Shown one piece after another: positions 48,401 through 60,963 of a stretch of 64,000 nucleotides of DNA (the first letter of the stretch is position 1; each line of letters starts with the position of its first letter). This DNA comes from Chondrosia reniformis. Lineage: Eukaryota; Porifera; Demospongiae; Chondrillida; Chondrillidae. The stretch spans positions 8,147,501-8,211,500 of the forward strand of contig OX359193.1 of assembly GCA_947172415.1 (NCBI GenBank). Direction: 5' to 3'. The notes under the pieces were generated by a model, which worked only from the letters and a program-made list of their open reading frames with translations, had not been told where the DNA came from and did no database searches. The position numbers were made by a program, and so were the translations under genes.

Positions 48401-49039
48401 TGTATATATCTGTATACCATCATTGCTACATGTCTCTATATGTACTTTTTCTAATAGTTTATTATCCTCACACACTTTAATAGTAAAATTTAAGTACTTG
48501 CTGAAGATATTTTTGCCAATTCGAAATGAAACAATATATTAATATATTATATTGAGTTACTAATCAGTTCAAGCCATAAAGCTCTATGGAATACCTAATA
48601 CGTTTTCAACTAATAATTCCCAATTAGGAACTAGACTAATAATAGATAGACACTCTGAGATTTTGAAAATGTGCAAGTAAGTCGCTAATATGCTACTACA
48701 GTGATACATACTTACCCACTGCAATGTTTGTTGGTCCAGAGTGATCGATATTCCTTTTGTTAGAACTTCCCAAATTTCAACCTTCGTCGGGTCATCGTTC
48801 ACATTCCCTTGTCTTCCTGTTCGCTGCCATAACTCTCTCCTCAGCTCGGTAACTTCGTCGTGTGTAGTATCATCACGAAGTGATATGATGTAGCCTTTCG
48901 AAGGAGGATGCTGATTTTCTTGCGGAGAGTGTAAATTGGCGAGTGTCCCTTTTCTTTGTTTTAAGCTGACTTCGAATTCTCCGATAGCTTGCAGTATGCA
49001 CCAGAAGGCTATAGCTGCGTGTGCTAATCTGCAAACCAT
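45451..49039 (-). CDS. Secreted subtilisin-like serine protease 2 with extra C-terminal domain
   Basis: 707 residues. Exons: 48716-49039, 47459-48380, 45451-46328; phases 0 and 1, identical to protease 1. N-terminal hydrophobic signal (AHAAIAFWCILQAIG), I9-type propeptide (KGYIISLRDDTTHDEV), S8 domain with VYILDSG (Asp), NGGHGTYVASLVAG (His), VTASGNKG (Asn) and RSGTSGAAAIVAG (Ser; again no Pro after the Ser block). A Pro-rich hinge (PPATPPPEPVTEPPTQ) leads to a C-terminal domain with LKTPVVHLSSYHRRGG and RRFVAIFDKSKTDWKPF, the repeat style seen in gene 1. The frame opens further upstream only through GTG, so I use the ATG at 49039. Intron 2 is 1.1 kb. Acidic run VEEEEEVE at the propeptide/catalytic border. 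Confidence 0.87.
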
Positions 49040-49073
49040 TGTGTTCTGCACTTGACCCTCCTAAACCAGCTCG

Positions 49074-49081
49074 TATTTATA
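49074..49081 (-). promoter_or_regulatory. TATA box of subtilisin gene 2
   Basis: TATAAATA on the minus strand, 35 bp upstream of the ATG. Confidence 0.6.
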
Positions 49082-52000
49082 TCTATCGTAGAGGTCTCTC
49101 TTTGTCTTCTTTTTGAAGGTTTTGCGAAGCCTCAGCAGTGCTTAACTACTCGAAGGAGGTATATTAGTAAACTATGGAGGGTATATCGAATAGGGGCTGT
49201 GCACTTAATTGATAACACTTCCGGTTTTGAAACAGTTTCGCTCTCCCCTCAAACAAATTTGTGGGTGAAAGATTTGCATAACTAAAAAGATGAATATTTT
49301 CACACTCCAATCTTCTCTAGCTCAGCAGCTGTAGTGTAAAGTAAAGTTGGCTTGTATAAACACTCATTTCACTCCAACATACTCAATTTCTAACTACATT
49401 GATCTTCTATAGCTTTAAATTACATGGCATAGAATTTCAAAGGTTTACATAATCCAAGTAGTGACCATGGTAACCTAACCACAGATATCTTTGTGTTTCT
49501 TCAATTCCTAATCTCCTCCCTATACATATGGGAGGGAGTGCCTGGACCAACCTTTACAGGAGTGGCTTCCTGGACCTTTATGGGAGGGGCTTCCTGGACC
49601 AACCTTTATGGGAGGGGCTGCCTGGACCTATAATTATGCTTGACCATCTATAAGAGGTGTGCTTATAGAACTTATGTACCTACCGTATATTATATGATAA
49701 TTGATATTTTTATAGGCAGTGCTGCATTGGATATTTAGTACTGTAAGAACTACGTATATGTATATACATATAGACATACATGAATTAATCTTTCTTAATT
49801 GTATATATTGCCTTATACATAGGCTAATTTGTTAAGGTATAGCATATGTAGAAAATATATACATAGGCGCCTGATATGTCTATGTTTGATAGAACATTTT
49901 CCATAGCAATATACTAGATTCTCCAGCACAATGGTATCACTCTTATCCCACATTCTCCCCAGCTTATTAATAGGTACGTATATGTATTTAGCCCTAAAAA
50001 TCTTGTATTGATATTGCATAATCAATATATGTTTTGGATTTATATATGCACAACAATAACATACTAGGATGTGTTTATTTACCTAGTATATAGTATGCGG
50101 TAAAGTTTAATAATCAGGCAATGTTAGCAATGCTACCTTCAGCTTGCTTTTGTACATGTTGTACTTTAAATATTATGTCTCAGACTGGAAACACAACCTT
50201 TAGACACTTGATCCTAATGGTGTTACATGAAGCTATATGCCAAATGCATGTGGAGACCATAGGACAAATAGATTGAATTAATCTATTAATACATGTTGAT
50301 TATCAGACGAAGAGTGAAGACATAATGTAGTTGCATGCCACTCAACAATATCCCATAAATGCAAGTAATTGATCTTAGGATTGAAACAGGCACCAGCCCA
50401 TTTAAGGAATCAGCAGTTTGTTATCATCTTTTAGAAATGATTATAGAAAGTGTTGTGCATGTGCTAAAGGTTTTCTCTTTAAACCTTAATTCTGGAACTA
50501 ATATTTGAATCCTATAATGTACAGAAGCATGGGCCACAAATTGTGGTCACTTTAAGTATACAGTGAAACCTGTCTGGTGTGGTAGCTTGGAGCTAGCTGA
50601 ACTTTGTCTTATTGGAGAGGTGGCTGAATTATAGATTCTCAAATAAAGGAACTTAAATGAAAAATATTTTTATCCCATATATACATATGTCTGCATTTGC
50701 AATTGGATATTTTCATAAAGCCACAAATAAGTCATGACTTGACTACCTGTTTATCTAACACTCAAATCAATATTTAGGCATTACCCTCCTTCATATCCCC
50801 TTATATGGTTAAAGACAACTCTTGCACTGCACTAATGCTTATTATAAAATAAAATGTTACAGTACAGTTCTGCCACAGATAAAACCAGTCTACCTTTTCA
50901 AGCTGTCTCCCATCTATATGGGCGTGACGTTTTTGTTAGACTTATCTAATTGGAGTACAAGTTGAGTGGCCAGTAAAATATATAATTCGTTTAGAATCGT
51001 GAGCACTCACCGTAGTTAAATTTGTTATCTGTGGCAGCTGTTTCCATGATCATTTTATGCATGGCTTGCCTCATAATACACAAATCTAGACGCATAGCCT
51101 GTGTTTATATTTATGTATGTGTGTTACATAATCAGATAAAGGGTATATATATATGGATTAGTAAGTGAGGCAATTAGATTATAAATGTTTTAATTTCAGA
51201 ACAGCTGTTAAATAAGGTACTTCTCTTTCTATCCATGTGTCGCTACATTTTACCTAAACAAATTTTGCAATTGGTAGTATAACTCTGTTTGATGTTGACC
51301 TAATCATTAGGTATTTACATGATAAATCCATATACAGGAACATCAATTGATTTAAGATGAGATAAATGATTAGTATAGGTGGGAAGTATGTGATAGTGGT
51401 TAGAATTGCCCTAAGGCTTAGGTAGGTCATATCACAATTTTATTGGATTCAATTATTAATTTTCATCTATTCCAAGTAACTGGTGTATTATAAAAAAGGA
51501 TTCCTTTGGTGTATATTATTGTATCAACTGCATGCTAAGGAAGTTTGCAATATTGGCAATATATTAATCCTTTAGTTGTGGTAACCCATTAATTTGATGT
51601 GATAATATTTCAATGTACATACAATTTAACTTTTTAATTGTGTATGCTATTTTCCTGTAAAACAGAAAAGATAGTTTATTATGGGCAGCAATACGTGGGT
51701 AGACTAAACTAATTCTATACACAGTCCCATGTCTGCTCTGATAAAGTAAGAGAATATATAAATCCAATAATACAAAGTTAAAAAATGGTGTATAAGGATA
51801 TTATTTCTATACTAATATCCTATATATAATTAAGATCCTATATATACTCTTTGTGGCTCCTTATTTGTCTTATAGACATTATAGACACATAAGGTAATTT
51901 CCATCTTCAAAGATAGTTTAGACTGTCAAGCTCCTGACTGCTATATTTTACCACTTTGGCCCTGCAGCTTTCCTATGAATTTTGTGGTTACTAATAGAAT

Positions 52001-53040
52001 GTCTCAATAAGATAAGGTAATCTTGATACATCACCAGACCAGAAACAGTACTAATCCATCACAACTTAGTCAAGGGTTACCAGGACATTTCCAAGGCAGT
52101 ATTAATTAAATCAATTAGTGCCTAATACTTACCCTTTGAATGTCCTAAAGTACAGTACACGTATATATTTTTATTTGGTACCTAGGTATATATAAATAAT
52201 TGATTGAAATTACGTATGTCATGATCTTGTACATACTTGATACTTAATACTACGTACTAATCATTAGATGCTAATGTGTAGTGAATTAACATCCTGTTAT
52301 TTTTAATTAAAATAAAGTTAGCTCCCTTATTTTTAATTTTAATCGGACTATATATAATGATATTATTATAAACAATAATCATTTACGTATGTTGGTGTTT
52401 ATTAATGTTAGCTCCCTTAAGACATTATATAAATGTTACTGACAATGGCATGCTCTATGAAATTGCCCCAGTACATTGTGCCATTTATAGTTCTCTCATT
52501 TAAAATATGATTTTGATTAGTATGTATGTATTGGGTAACACGGTGTCTATAGGAGTCAGTGTTTGCGTATGTACAAATGTGTCTCTACCAATGTATTGTA
52601 ATCAGTTTTCATAGAACTGTTACTATTGGACTACTTATCAGCTGTTAAACATAATTTATTATTATATTAATATTGATATACAGATATATACCCTTAGTCA
52701 TCCATTGTATGGTTGACATAGCAATGGTGACACATAGTAACTAATATGTAAACTTTGTTGTAAACTGTCAGGCCTCCGCAACTGTGGACTTGCCCCAAGA
52801 TGTGTCAATATAACATATATATAAGAACAGTGTCCAGGCTATGAAGCTGCGTGTTGCTAAGCAAACATTTTAACAACTACTTACATTGATCACTTAGAGT
52901 GTTAAGCAACCTCAGTTATATTGTCCCATAGAATGAAATATACATATATACAATATATACATGGACATGTACCTGGCTTTTATATTTGTATACAATAATG
53001 TGTTTTTCTACAATATTCCTATACTATATGTACACTTAAC
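49082..53040. other. Gene-poor intergenic region, left half
   Basis: AT-rich with no coding frame of interest. Imperfect ~32-bp repeats (gggaggggcttcctggacc type) at 49528-49630, and a partial pogo-like terminal repeat (CAGTGAAACCTGTCT) near 50561. Confidence 0.55.
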
Positions 53041-53046
53041 TTATGA

Positions 53047-53197
53047 GCATCAGCAACAGTAATTTTATACAAGTTATTGTCATGAAAGTTTCGACCACGA
53101 CAGTCTTCATCAGCAAAAGCAAGCAAGTCCTTTCGATGATGAAGACCTTCATGGTCGAAATGTTCAATAACTTGTATAAAATTACTGTTGCTGATGC
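53047..53197. repeat. 151-bp inverted repeat (long hairpin)
   Basis: The outer 33 bp of the left arm (53047-53079) are the exact reverse complement of 53165-53197. The inner arms (about 53080-53112 and 53138-53164) also pair with a few mismatches, leaving a loop of about 25 bases. TTATGA occurs at 53041-53046 and again at 53200-53205, a possible target-site duplication. Looks like a foldback/MITE. Confidence 0.9.
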
Positions 53198-55491
53198 TTT
53201 TATGAAATCCACTGATCTACAAATAAGATCATTTCACTTAACTTTATAACTTCAGTATGTATAATAGAACATGCATATGACACATACCTATATGATCAAA
53301 AGTTATTAATCAGAGCATGACTTCTCCTTTGAGATATTTGTAATAATTAGACCAGTAATTAAGCTCTAGTAACTCAAAGAAAATGGTCGTCTAACCAGAT
53401 CTTTGCTTCTATGATTAGATTTAAAGCCATATGCCTGTAGTCCAGCCAGTTAGCACTCTGAAGAAGGTATCCGATGCATATATGTATATGCTTCTGTGTA
53501 TACAACAGCATTGCATGCTCTGATTTCAAAGAAAGTACTTTGCTTTGTCAAAAGTAGATAATGTTTCACATCAAACAATTATATAGTTATAGCACATAAG
53601 TACACTATATACTTATATGTATATGTAGAATTGTCTATTCAGCTAAAACCTCTGGTTTATCTGGTAGTTTATCTGGAGTAAAGCATGCTGAGTATATGCA
53701 CTGTAGTCGTACCAGACAAACTGTCTGAATACATATTATAGTTTACTAATGCCATTTTACGCTTGTGAAGCCTAGCTTATTTCTAGATTGTTATATCTAG
53801 ACTTGATTATCTTCAGATTTGTGTACTATAATATGTACATGTTCTGTACCTGTAACACACTTAATTAGCTTTCTGTAACAAACTGTAATTGTTTACAGCA
53901 TAATTATATTTTGCATTACTTTAGATGTAAGAACTTATAATATTCTGTTACTGGACTAAGTAACCTAATAGTTTAGCGGTTTTGAGGTTCTATAATCTAC
54001 ACAACGTTTAACGTATATCAATACTTTTCAAATATTTTATAGCATATACGTATATACAATGTATTAGTAATCACTGAGAAATCATGTATATTACAGTAAA
54101 ACCTCTGAAGAAAGGACACATTGGGGAGTAAGAATTAGTCCATTTTAGAGAGGTTGTCCCTTTTTAGAGGTTATACTTATATTTTTGTCCTATTTTTAAA
54201 TCAAACGGGGCAAGTAGTTTGTCCACTGTAGAGAGGTTGGCTGTTGTTTGGAGGGGTCCTCTATTAGAGGTATTACTGTATAAGTTTATGTAATAGATCC
54301 TTCTTGGGTAAATAATTAAAAGATTTGGCACAAAATATGTACCTTATGGGAGGGAGGGAGGGGAGAGGTAAAATGAAAAACGCTCAAATATATATCAAAA
54401 TATATGTATTCTTTTATTCATTATATAGACACATATTAAATTTAAGAGTACATATACGTATATACAGTTTGTGGTCTCATACTAGACTGATACATATAAT
54501 AATTACATCATAAAGTAAATTTCCACCCATTTTGTAGAAAGATGAAAGTGATTGACTTGTTTGATTCGCTGTCTCGGGTTTCAATGATGTCTTAAAGAAC
54601 ACATGGCAAGGCAAGGTAATTAATTTCAAACTATACGCCAGAGGGTGACCTCATCCAATCGTGCACTTTCAACAACAGATGGGAGTTCAAACATAATCAT
54701 GAGAGAGGAATGTGAGGGATTATTCTGATCTTTTGTCAGCACTTACACCTAATACACAGCAGATGTGTATTGCAACGTTATCAGTGAACTTAATGGATTT
54801 CTCATGGGATTTTATGAATTAAGTTTTGCAATGGTTGGGGATAATTCTGTTTACTGAGCTAGCAAATAATTTGTCACGCTACCGTTATCACTCATTGTTC
54901 TGCAATTTCAATATCACCGTCTAAAAGTCTGAGGCAGAACCCGAGATGGCATTTCCTGCATTGTGTCCTGAAAATAGGGTTCGCTGTCATAGACGTGACC
55001 TGATTAGATTAAAGGGTTGACTGTTGACATATGTATATACAAAGAATAGTCTATCGTGCATCTGCTGAAGGTCCATATATGGACCAAAAGGTCCAATTAT
55101 AAGATATGGTACTGATAGGCTCGCTATATATAAGAATGTACAACTGTATTTAGAGAATGAATCTATATATAATAACAGTTATGCAATACATATACGTATG
55201 CTTACATAGTGAGACTCCCATTATAACTATATTGCTAAATTTGGGGGACATACGTAAGTATAGTCAATGTATATATATATATCGTATGTACTTGTATAGT
55301 GTATACCTGAAGGTTATATTGATACTTTAAATATATATACTTGCACTCTAGATCTATGTATATCTGTGTTGGGCATACTTCTTAATGGGGATATCCATGT
55401 AGAATGTATGCATAAAAATAAAACACTGTCATTTGGAGTTAGGCACATTGCATGTTTGATGTACAGTGTATTTTCCCTGATAAAAGTGGTT
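53198..55491. other. Gene-poor intergenic region, right half
   Basis: AT-rich; holds the pogo-like MITE at 54094-54278. No gene seen. Confidence 0.55.
54094..54278. mobile_element. pogo-like MITE (Tc1/mariner superfamily)
   Basis: 185 bp with terminal inverted repeats CAGTAAAACCTCT and CAGTAATACCTCT (reverse complement of the right end), flanked by TA on both sides. It has no coding capacity. CAGT-A/G-AAACCTCT ends and a TA target are typical of nonautonomous pogo-type elements. Confidence 0.75.
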
Positions 55492-57255
55492 TTACTGCCT
55501 TCTTCTTCTGTCAGTTCCTCTGTCCATTCTCTCCTGGTGCCTCTTCCCAAATCCTCCACGTCCATCATCAAAGTCCTCTCTATATTCATCTCTAACCTGA
55601 GACAGGGTGTATCAAAGAGATAGTCTAACCACAACTATTTGATATTATAAAATCATAATGAAATTTTGTCATGTATTATACACAAACACATACCTAATTA
55701 AGTATATTTTAAGAATCGAAATACTCTAGTACAAACACCACATCAAATAAAACTAGTTGATTTAATTAAATGAACAAATAAGATATTCACTTAACTATTT
55801 CAGTCACTAGTGTTCAATCCTTCATATGATATGATGTTTAATATCAGAGTATCTATTACCTTACATAATCTCCTCCTATCCCTCCCCCTAAGTGTGGAAT
55901 TCCTGGCACTACTAACTGTGTCAACTTACTTGACCTCCTGATCTTCCACGGCCAAACTGTCTCCCTTCAACAAATCCGGTGTCCCAATCAACTCTAATTA
56001 CCCTATCGTCCAACTTGGTGCCGTTGACACATATAGTTGCCTTCTCAGCATCATCATGATTGTAATATCTTTACTCTCATTAAGGCTAACTCATAACTCC
56101 TTACAGTTATTAAGAGTGATAACCAAACCACAAGTATCCATTTACACAAACACCATTAAAAGGAAAGCAGATCGCACATAAACACACACTATCCAAATAT
56201 TCAATGGTTCATTTGCTATATATATATATATATACAGGCAGATCATCCAGTTAGTGTTGTCATGCCAACACTAATATATAAGCAGAGATATTTTTGATTC
56301 ATAGGTCAAAGGGTAAAGGACGACTACTTGAATAAACAAAAAATGGCACATTTTAACAGTTTAATCTTTCTAGTAGTAATATTCTAGTAACCTAATCCTT
56401 ATAATGTGTACATACATTTATAAAGTCATTGTCTAGTGATTGTGAAATACGAGACCTATATTGCATAACAGGCAGCTAGGATTGGGATACTCCACAAAGC
56501 AGAACCCACAAGGTGTGTGCTTGACTCTGTCCAGTCCCATTATCACCCGTTTCACCTCTCCACACATGCTAAATAACTCATATATCTGATCTTCAGTAGT
56601 ATAAAAGGAGAGATTACCAATATACAGCGTGCATGAGTCCTTCAGCTTCACAGCATAATCTTGATCTCCTCCCTGCACACAAATAGTACCATGCTACCAC
56701 ATTAGTACTGTCATATGACTCAGATGTGCCCCTCCCACTCGTGTCTCCAAGGAGATTAACAACAAAACAAAACTACTAAAATTGACGGGAACTTATCACG
56801 CATACAAATAGTATATGTAATTCCCTCTTATATACATATGTATTAACAACACATGGAGGCACACAATGCACTCTAATAACAATAATAATAATAATATATA
56901 TGTATAAACAACAAAGTAGATAGTAGTAGCTTCTTATATTTTTCATGTACGAATAAGCAGTTATGTAAAGTGGAAGCTTTAATATTAATCTAAATAAGAG
57001 AACCTTTCACTAATCCCTCACAGACCCGCCATAGCTAAGCTCTAACGAGTCACACTACCATCATCTCCCATGCATCATGTAGAGGGATGTGGAAGTTAAC
57101 AGGATCATGAAGGACACGCAACACGAGCGGTAGAAAGTGAAATGCTTATGGTTGCATATCACACGTGAGATTAAGGTAAGGTTTAGATAGATAATTGTAC
57201 TGATGTCCGATTAATTTACCTGGAAATATCTGTCTCGATATTCGGAGTTCGCCAT
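55492..57255 (-). CDS. NCBP2: Nuclear cap-binding protein subunit 2 (CBP20)
   Basis: 153 residues. Exons: 57220-57255, 56491-56672, 55930-56068, 55492-55596. Binds the 7-methylguanosine cap of nuclear RNA together with CBP80. RRM with RNP2 LYIGNL (about 28-33) and RNP1 CGFCFVEY (about 67-74). Cap-stacking tyrosines are present at Tyr6 (SEYRDRYF) and Tyr29. Then [45 protein letters not shown], as in all CBP20s. The N-terminus is shorter than in human (about 156 residues). The exon 2 donor (GTATCC) and exon 3 acceptor (GTAAAG) are weak by eye, but joining them restores the conserved EYY. Confidence 0.94.
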
Positions 57256-57365
57256 TTTTACTCTAAAAGGGTCTTTCCCCTTTAGGATGGGACTTGTATA
57301 ATGGAAGTTCCCACAAGGCCACGCCCCCTGTGATTCTCTACTCATCTCCTTGAAACACTCGGAAT
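57256..57365. promoter_or_regulatory. Bidirectional promoter, NCBP2 / unknown gene
   Basis: 110 bp between two divergent start codons, with relatively GC-rich stretches (ccacgccccctgtg) and no TATA box, as usual for housekeeping gene pairs. Confidence 0.65.
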
Positions 57366-58012
57366 ATGTCAACAACTGATCAGGTACCTATGGATGTACA
57401 GCACATTGCAATTGGTAACGTTAACGGTGAGTCGTTCTTTAATTTACAGCAATCGATCTACTATCAAGGCTAGTTTTTCAGAAACACGACTTTGCGTTTC
57501 TCACCCCTTTAGCACAAAACGAAACTGAAGAGGACAAAATTTCGGGATTCATTTCAACTGAGCAGTTTAGAAAGATGATTTTGGAGCTTTGCGATGTAAG
57601 AACTAAAATTGCTCCCGATTTATTAGCTGCAAAGGCAGTTACATTAGGAGAATATGGAACGTTTGATGCAACAGTTACACTACACCATGCTCAAGCTGCC
57701 TTCTACGGGATTTTGATGAAAAAACGTAGCGGAGTTTTCCTTAAAACCTTGGCTATCTCCTTGAAGAAGGATACATGTCAACACAATCATATCAAGTTAG
57801 GTCAAATGATTGCCGAATTCCTCGTGAATGAACTGAACTAGTAAGTGTATGCACACAGTCCCCAAGGACTGTTACATATATAGAACTACTACTATCATAT
57901 ATGTCCCATTTAACTACTACCATGTTGTATATGTATGCTATATGACTCATATAATAATGATTTGGCATATTTCTTTTCATACAGCGCTAGCCTTGAAGAT
58001 GACATTAATTGA
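57366..58012 (+). CDS. Conserved-looking 159-residue protein, not recognised
   Basis: Exons: 57366-57426, 57450-57840, 57985-58012, phases 1 and 2. The first intron would be only 23 bp (57427-57449), which is unusually short; an alternative start inside exon 2 cannot be excluded. Sequence is hydrophilic to amphipathic, without signal peptide or membrane segment; notable stretches are KISGFISTEQFRKMILELCD, FDATVTLHHAQAAFYGILMK and IKLGQMIAEFLVNELN, all helix-like. AATAAA at 58069-58074. Divergent partner of NCBP2, so probably broadly expressed. I cannot name the family. Confidence 0.7.
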
Positions 58013-58220
58013 ATACACGATTTGCCTTATAAAGGAACTTGTAGTTTTCTAAAATTTATATTTTGTTTAATAAAGAGACTACGTATATATAGTGGATGTT
58101 TAACATCATGCAAGTATCACATCAATTTAAAAGTAATGAAGATATGTAATACTGCAAACAGTTCTAAAGCTTTATTTCTTTTTAGAACGATTAAATGAAT
58201 GGAAAAATATTGAGTTAATT
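58013..58220. other. Short intergenic between convergent genes
   Basis: Carries polyadenylation signals for both sides: AATAAA 58069-58074 (+) and, on the minus strand, 58171-58176. Confidence 0.7.
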
Positions 58221-60508
58221 TTAAGTTTTTGGGCAAAACTTGTTGCATGGCCAAGGGCAGTCTACCTCGTGAAGAGCTCCCTCTTGATTGTACCACTGAC
58301 TGAAGGTCTCTGTTACTGTCATGTTATTAACTTTCATACCATTCCATAGTTCATCTGACATAGACAAACAGTGCTCCAAACAGGAAGTAATTAGCATTCC
58401 GCTTGTAAAAGATTCAATGACTGGTTTGCTTGCATTTAAAAAGTTCTACAGAATACATACGAAAAGGTGTTGCACAACCCATCTGGGGACTAGGGTAATC
58501 ATTCAAACAATGCACAGCACAAGCATGCTAAAAATGATACAGGAATAGGCTTAAGACAAAGCCTAATAAAACCTCAGCTCTCATGTGACAGTCATGTGAC
58601 ATTCATGTGATAACTTACATTTCGGTATGCTAGAAAGGCTGCCTTTTCTAAGAATGTACAATTAGGTCCATAGCATTCCAACTGTAATATGTTATGTAAC
58701 TGCCAGGTATCGTAAGCTGAATTCAATTGAAACATTGCGGTCTTAATGTGAGGAAATGTGTACTAAGGAGCAAAAAGGTAACATGAAGAATACATTAAAT
58801 TGGTCAAAGAAAGATCTCCTCTCACTTGAGCAAAGAAGCACTTCCATTCTTCTCCCTTGTTGGCTGCTATACAATCTTGATTGACACCTCCAGTGCAGTT
58901 CTGCATTTTGAATACTGAGAGAGACAGATCAAGAAAATATTACTGCATACCACACTAGTGCAGTGCTGGCTTTCATACTGTACTGATACTGAGGTCTAAT
59001 GTGTGGGTGGCCGTCCCAGTTCTTCAAGTCAAGAAAGTAACTGCAAATGTAATACCATATGGTAAGTATATACAGGCACTGTTACATGATAACAGATATA
59101 CTGTAGAGCTGCCATATATGGCAACACCCACCCTGCATCAGCCAAGGCCTTCAGAGATACAGCCGAAGGAAGGTAGCTCCTGACATAGTCAGCATGAAGG
59201 TACGTAGCCAATCCACCAGCTGCACGCGTGTGTGTGGAGGAGAGTGTAGCAAGGCTAACTAGTGAAAGGCCTATCAAATGTACCAGAGCATCCGGTCAAG
59301 ATGACCTCTTTAGCATTCTTCATTCCTTTGCTGTTCCACAGGTCATCCAACGCAGCTTTCAGTATGCGCTTCCCTCTAAGAGAACAGAGAAGAGAGAGGA
59401 GAGAGGAGAGAATAGAGAGGAGAGAACAGACAAGATTAACTTGGAGCTTTAACTATAGCAAATAATAATGGTATAAGTAACAGACCTAAAATACAGGGTA
59501 TTCCCCTGGTATGTCACAGGTTTCAAACTGCATACAAACAAGGATACACAAACTCAATAATAAATTATAGTTTATCAATTAATTAATTCAATGAATCTCA
59601 AATATTACTCTCCATATATTATTTCTGTTTACCAACTTGTTAAACTTCCATTTACAAAAACATACTAAAGCATGTGATACAAGCCTTTGAAGAATCAAAC
59701 CACACAATAAATGACACAAAAAAGGTGTACACTTACACGTCACCAGCAAAGGATGCCCCATCACAATATATGAGATATACAAAATTCCAGTTATAAAACT
59801 TGGGATTTACTGTCATGTTGGTTGACACAATACCACCAGCAAAGTTGAGCACGGGGGGCCAACCTTTGCTGGACCCCAGTAATGTTCCACTGCGGTAGAC
59901 ACACTCAGCCTCGTCATAACACCAACCTCCACCCATCAGATGGACTATCCACTTATCAGTAGTGCCTTCTTGACCTACAATAGGAGCACAAGATCTGTAC
60001 TGCACCTAATGGAGATCATACTACAACGAGAACCTCCTGGAAGCAATGGAGCAACTATATAGAAACTTTTCAAATGGCTGCATGTTATTAGTAATTGCTG
60101 TTTTCTAGCTAAACTAACAAAAAAGATTTTACTCACACAAGCACATAATGTGGGGGGTAATAGTTTAAAGACAACTTGATGGTTCCCAAACTCATAAACT
60201 GCGCTCTATCTACCCCACCAACCTTCTCTGAAGTAGTATGCACCCGGAGATCCATCCAAACAGAGTGCGTCCTACTTACGAACAAAGGTTTCGTACCATG
60301 CAGTAGAGCATTTCATACAAAATGGACAAATACCTACTTTGTATTCTTTCAGATAAAACAAATTCAAGGCCTCCTTAGGTGATTGAGGGGTATGCAGGAT
60401 GTTAACGATCTCTCCTAATGAATCCCGGTGGAGGGCCCCGTAAACACGGGTGCAACAAAGTATACTTGTAAGTGTCAATACAAGACACGTTTTCAAAATT
60501 TCAGCCAT
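58221..60508 (-). CDS. Secreted pectin-acetylesterase/Notum-type esterase 1
   Basis: 399 residues, ten exons: 60338-60508, 60223-60271, 59737-59974, 59486-59527, 59284-59375, 59132-59219, 58979-59040, 58826-58914, 58619-58762, 58221-58445. All phases join. Signal peptide MAEILKTCLVLTLTSILCCTRVYG. Family blocks in order: CLDGSPGAYYF, HLMGGGWCYDE (oxyanion side), YCDGASFAGD, YFRGKRILKAALDDL, GCSAGG with the nucleophile Ser (about 197), LPSAVSLKALADAGYFLD, NSAYDTWQ with the acid Asp (about 295), SCLEHC with His (about 350), and DCPWPCNKFCP at the end. The Ser codon context is split by a 64-bp intron. The family includes Notum, which removes palmitoleate from Wnt, and plant pectin acetylesterases; the substrate here cannot be told. 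Confidence 0.9.
59284..59450. repeat. Purine-rich GAGAG microsatellite in intron 4 of esterase 1
   Basis: A run of gagagagga-type repeats, best developed at 59386-59430, next to the exon 5 acceptor; the same kind of run occurs at the matching place in esterase 2. Confidence 0.6.
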
Positions 60509-60963
60509 TTTGTATAATTTACGAGCCCATGTGCATGCAACTCGCACATGTACGGACAGGCAAATGTAGTATAATTTATATTTATCTTTGACTCTTCGGA
60601 TGCGTATTAGAGATATCCCTTATGCATCCTGGTATATAAATATTATAGTCTACGCCAATCAATTGCAAACCATGCAAATATTGGTCATTTAATGTATGGG
60701 GGGAAATAGGGCAAATATGAGTAGAAATCAAAATTTCCAAAACTCATTGATCATGCTTGATAGATGTCTGTGAATGCTGAGACCAAGTCACATCTTCATA
60801 TCTTTCCATTTGATAGAGTTACAGAACTAAATATACAAGTAGTAGTATACAAGCTTAAAGAGCTAGTCTCAGAAACAACTGATAAATGTATATGTAGGTA
60901 CATGCCGACTGAATATATTCAGTTAACTTATAATCTATGGATCTCTGTATATCTCTGATGTCT
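60509..60963. other. Intergenic between esterase genes 1 and 2
   Basis: Promoter flank of gene 1 and 3' end of gene 2; no further gene seen. Confidence 0.6.

Noticed and set aside
59262..59465. Arg/Glu-rich frames at 59228-59465 and 61847-62195
   Set aside because: Translations of the GAGAG microsatellite and antisense of esterase exon 5.
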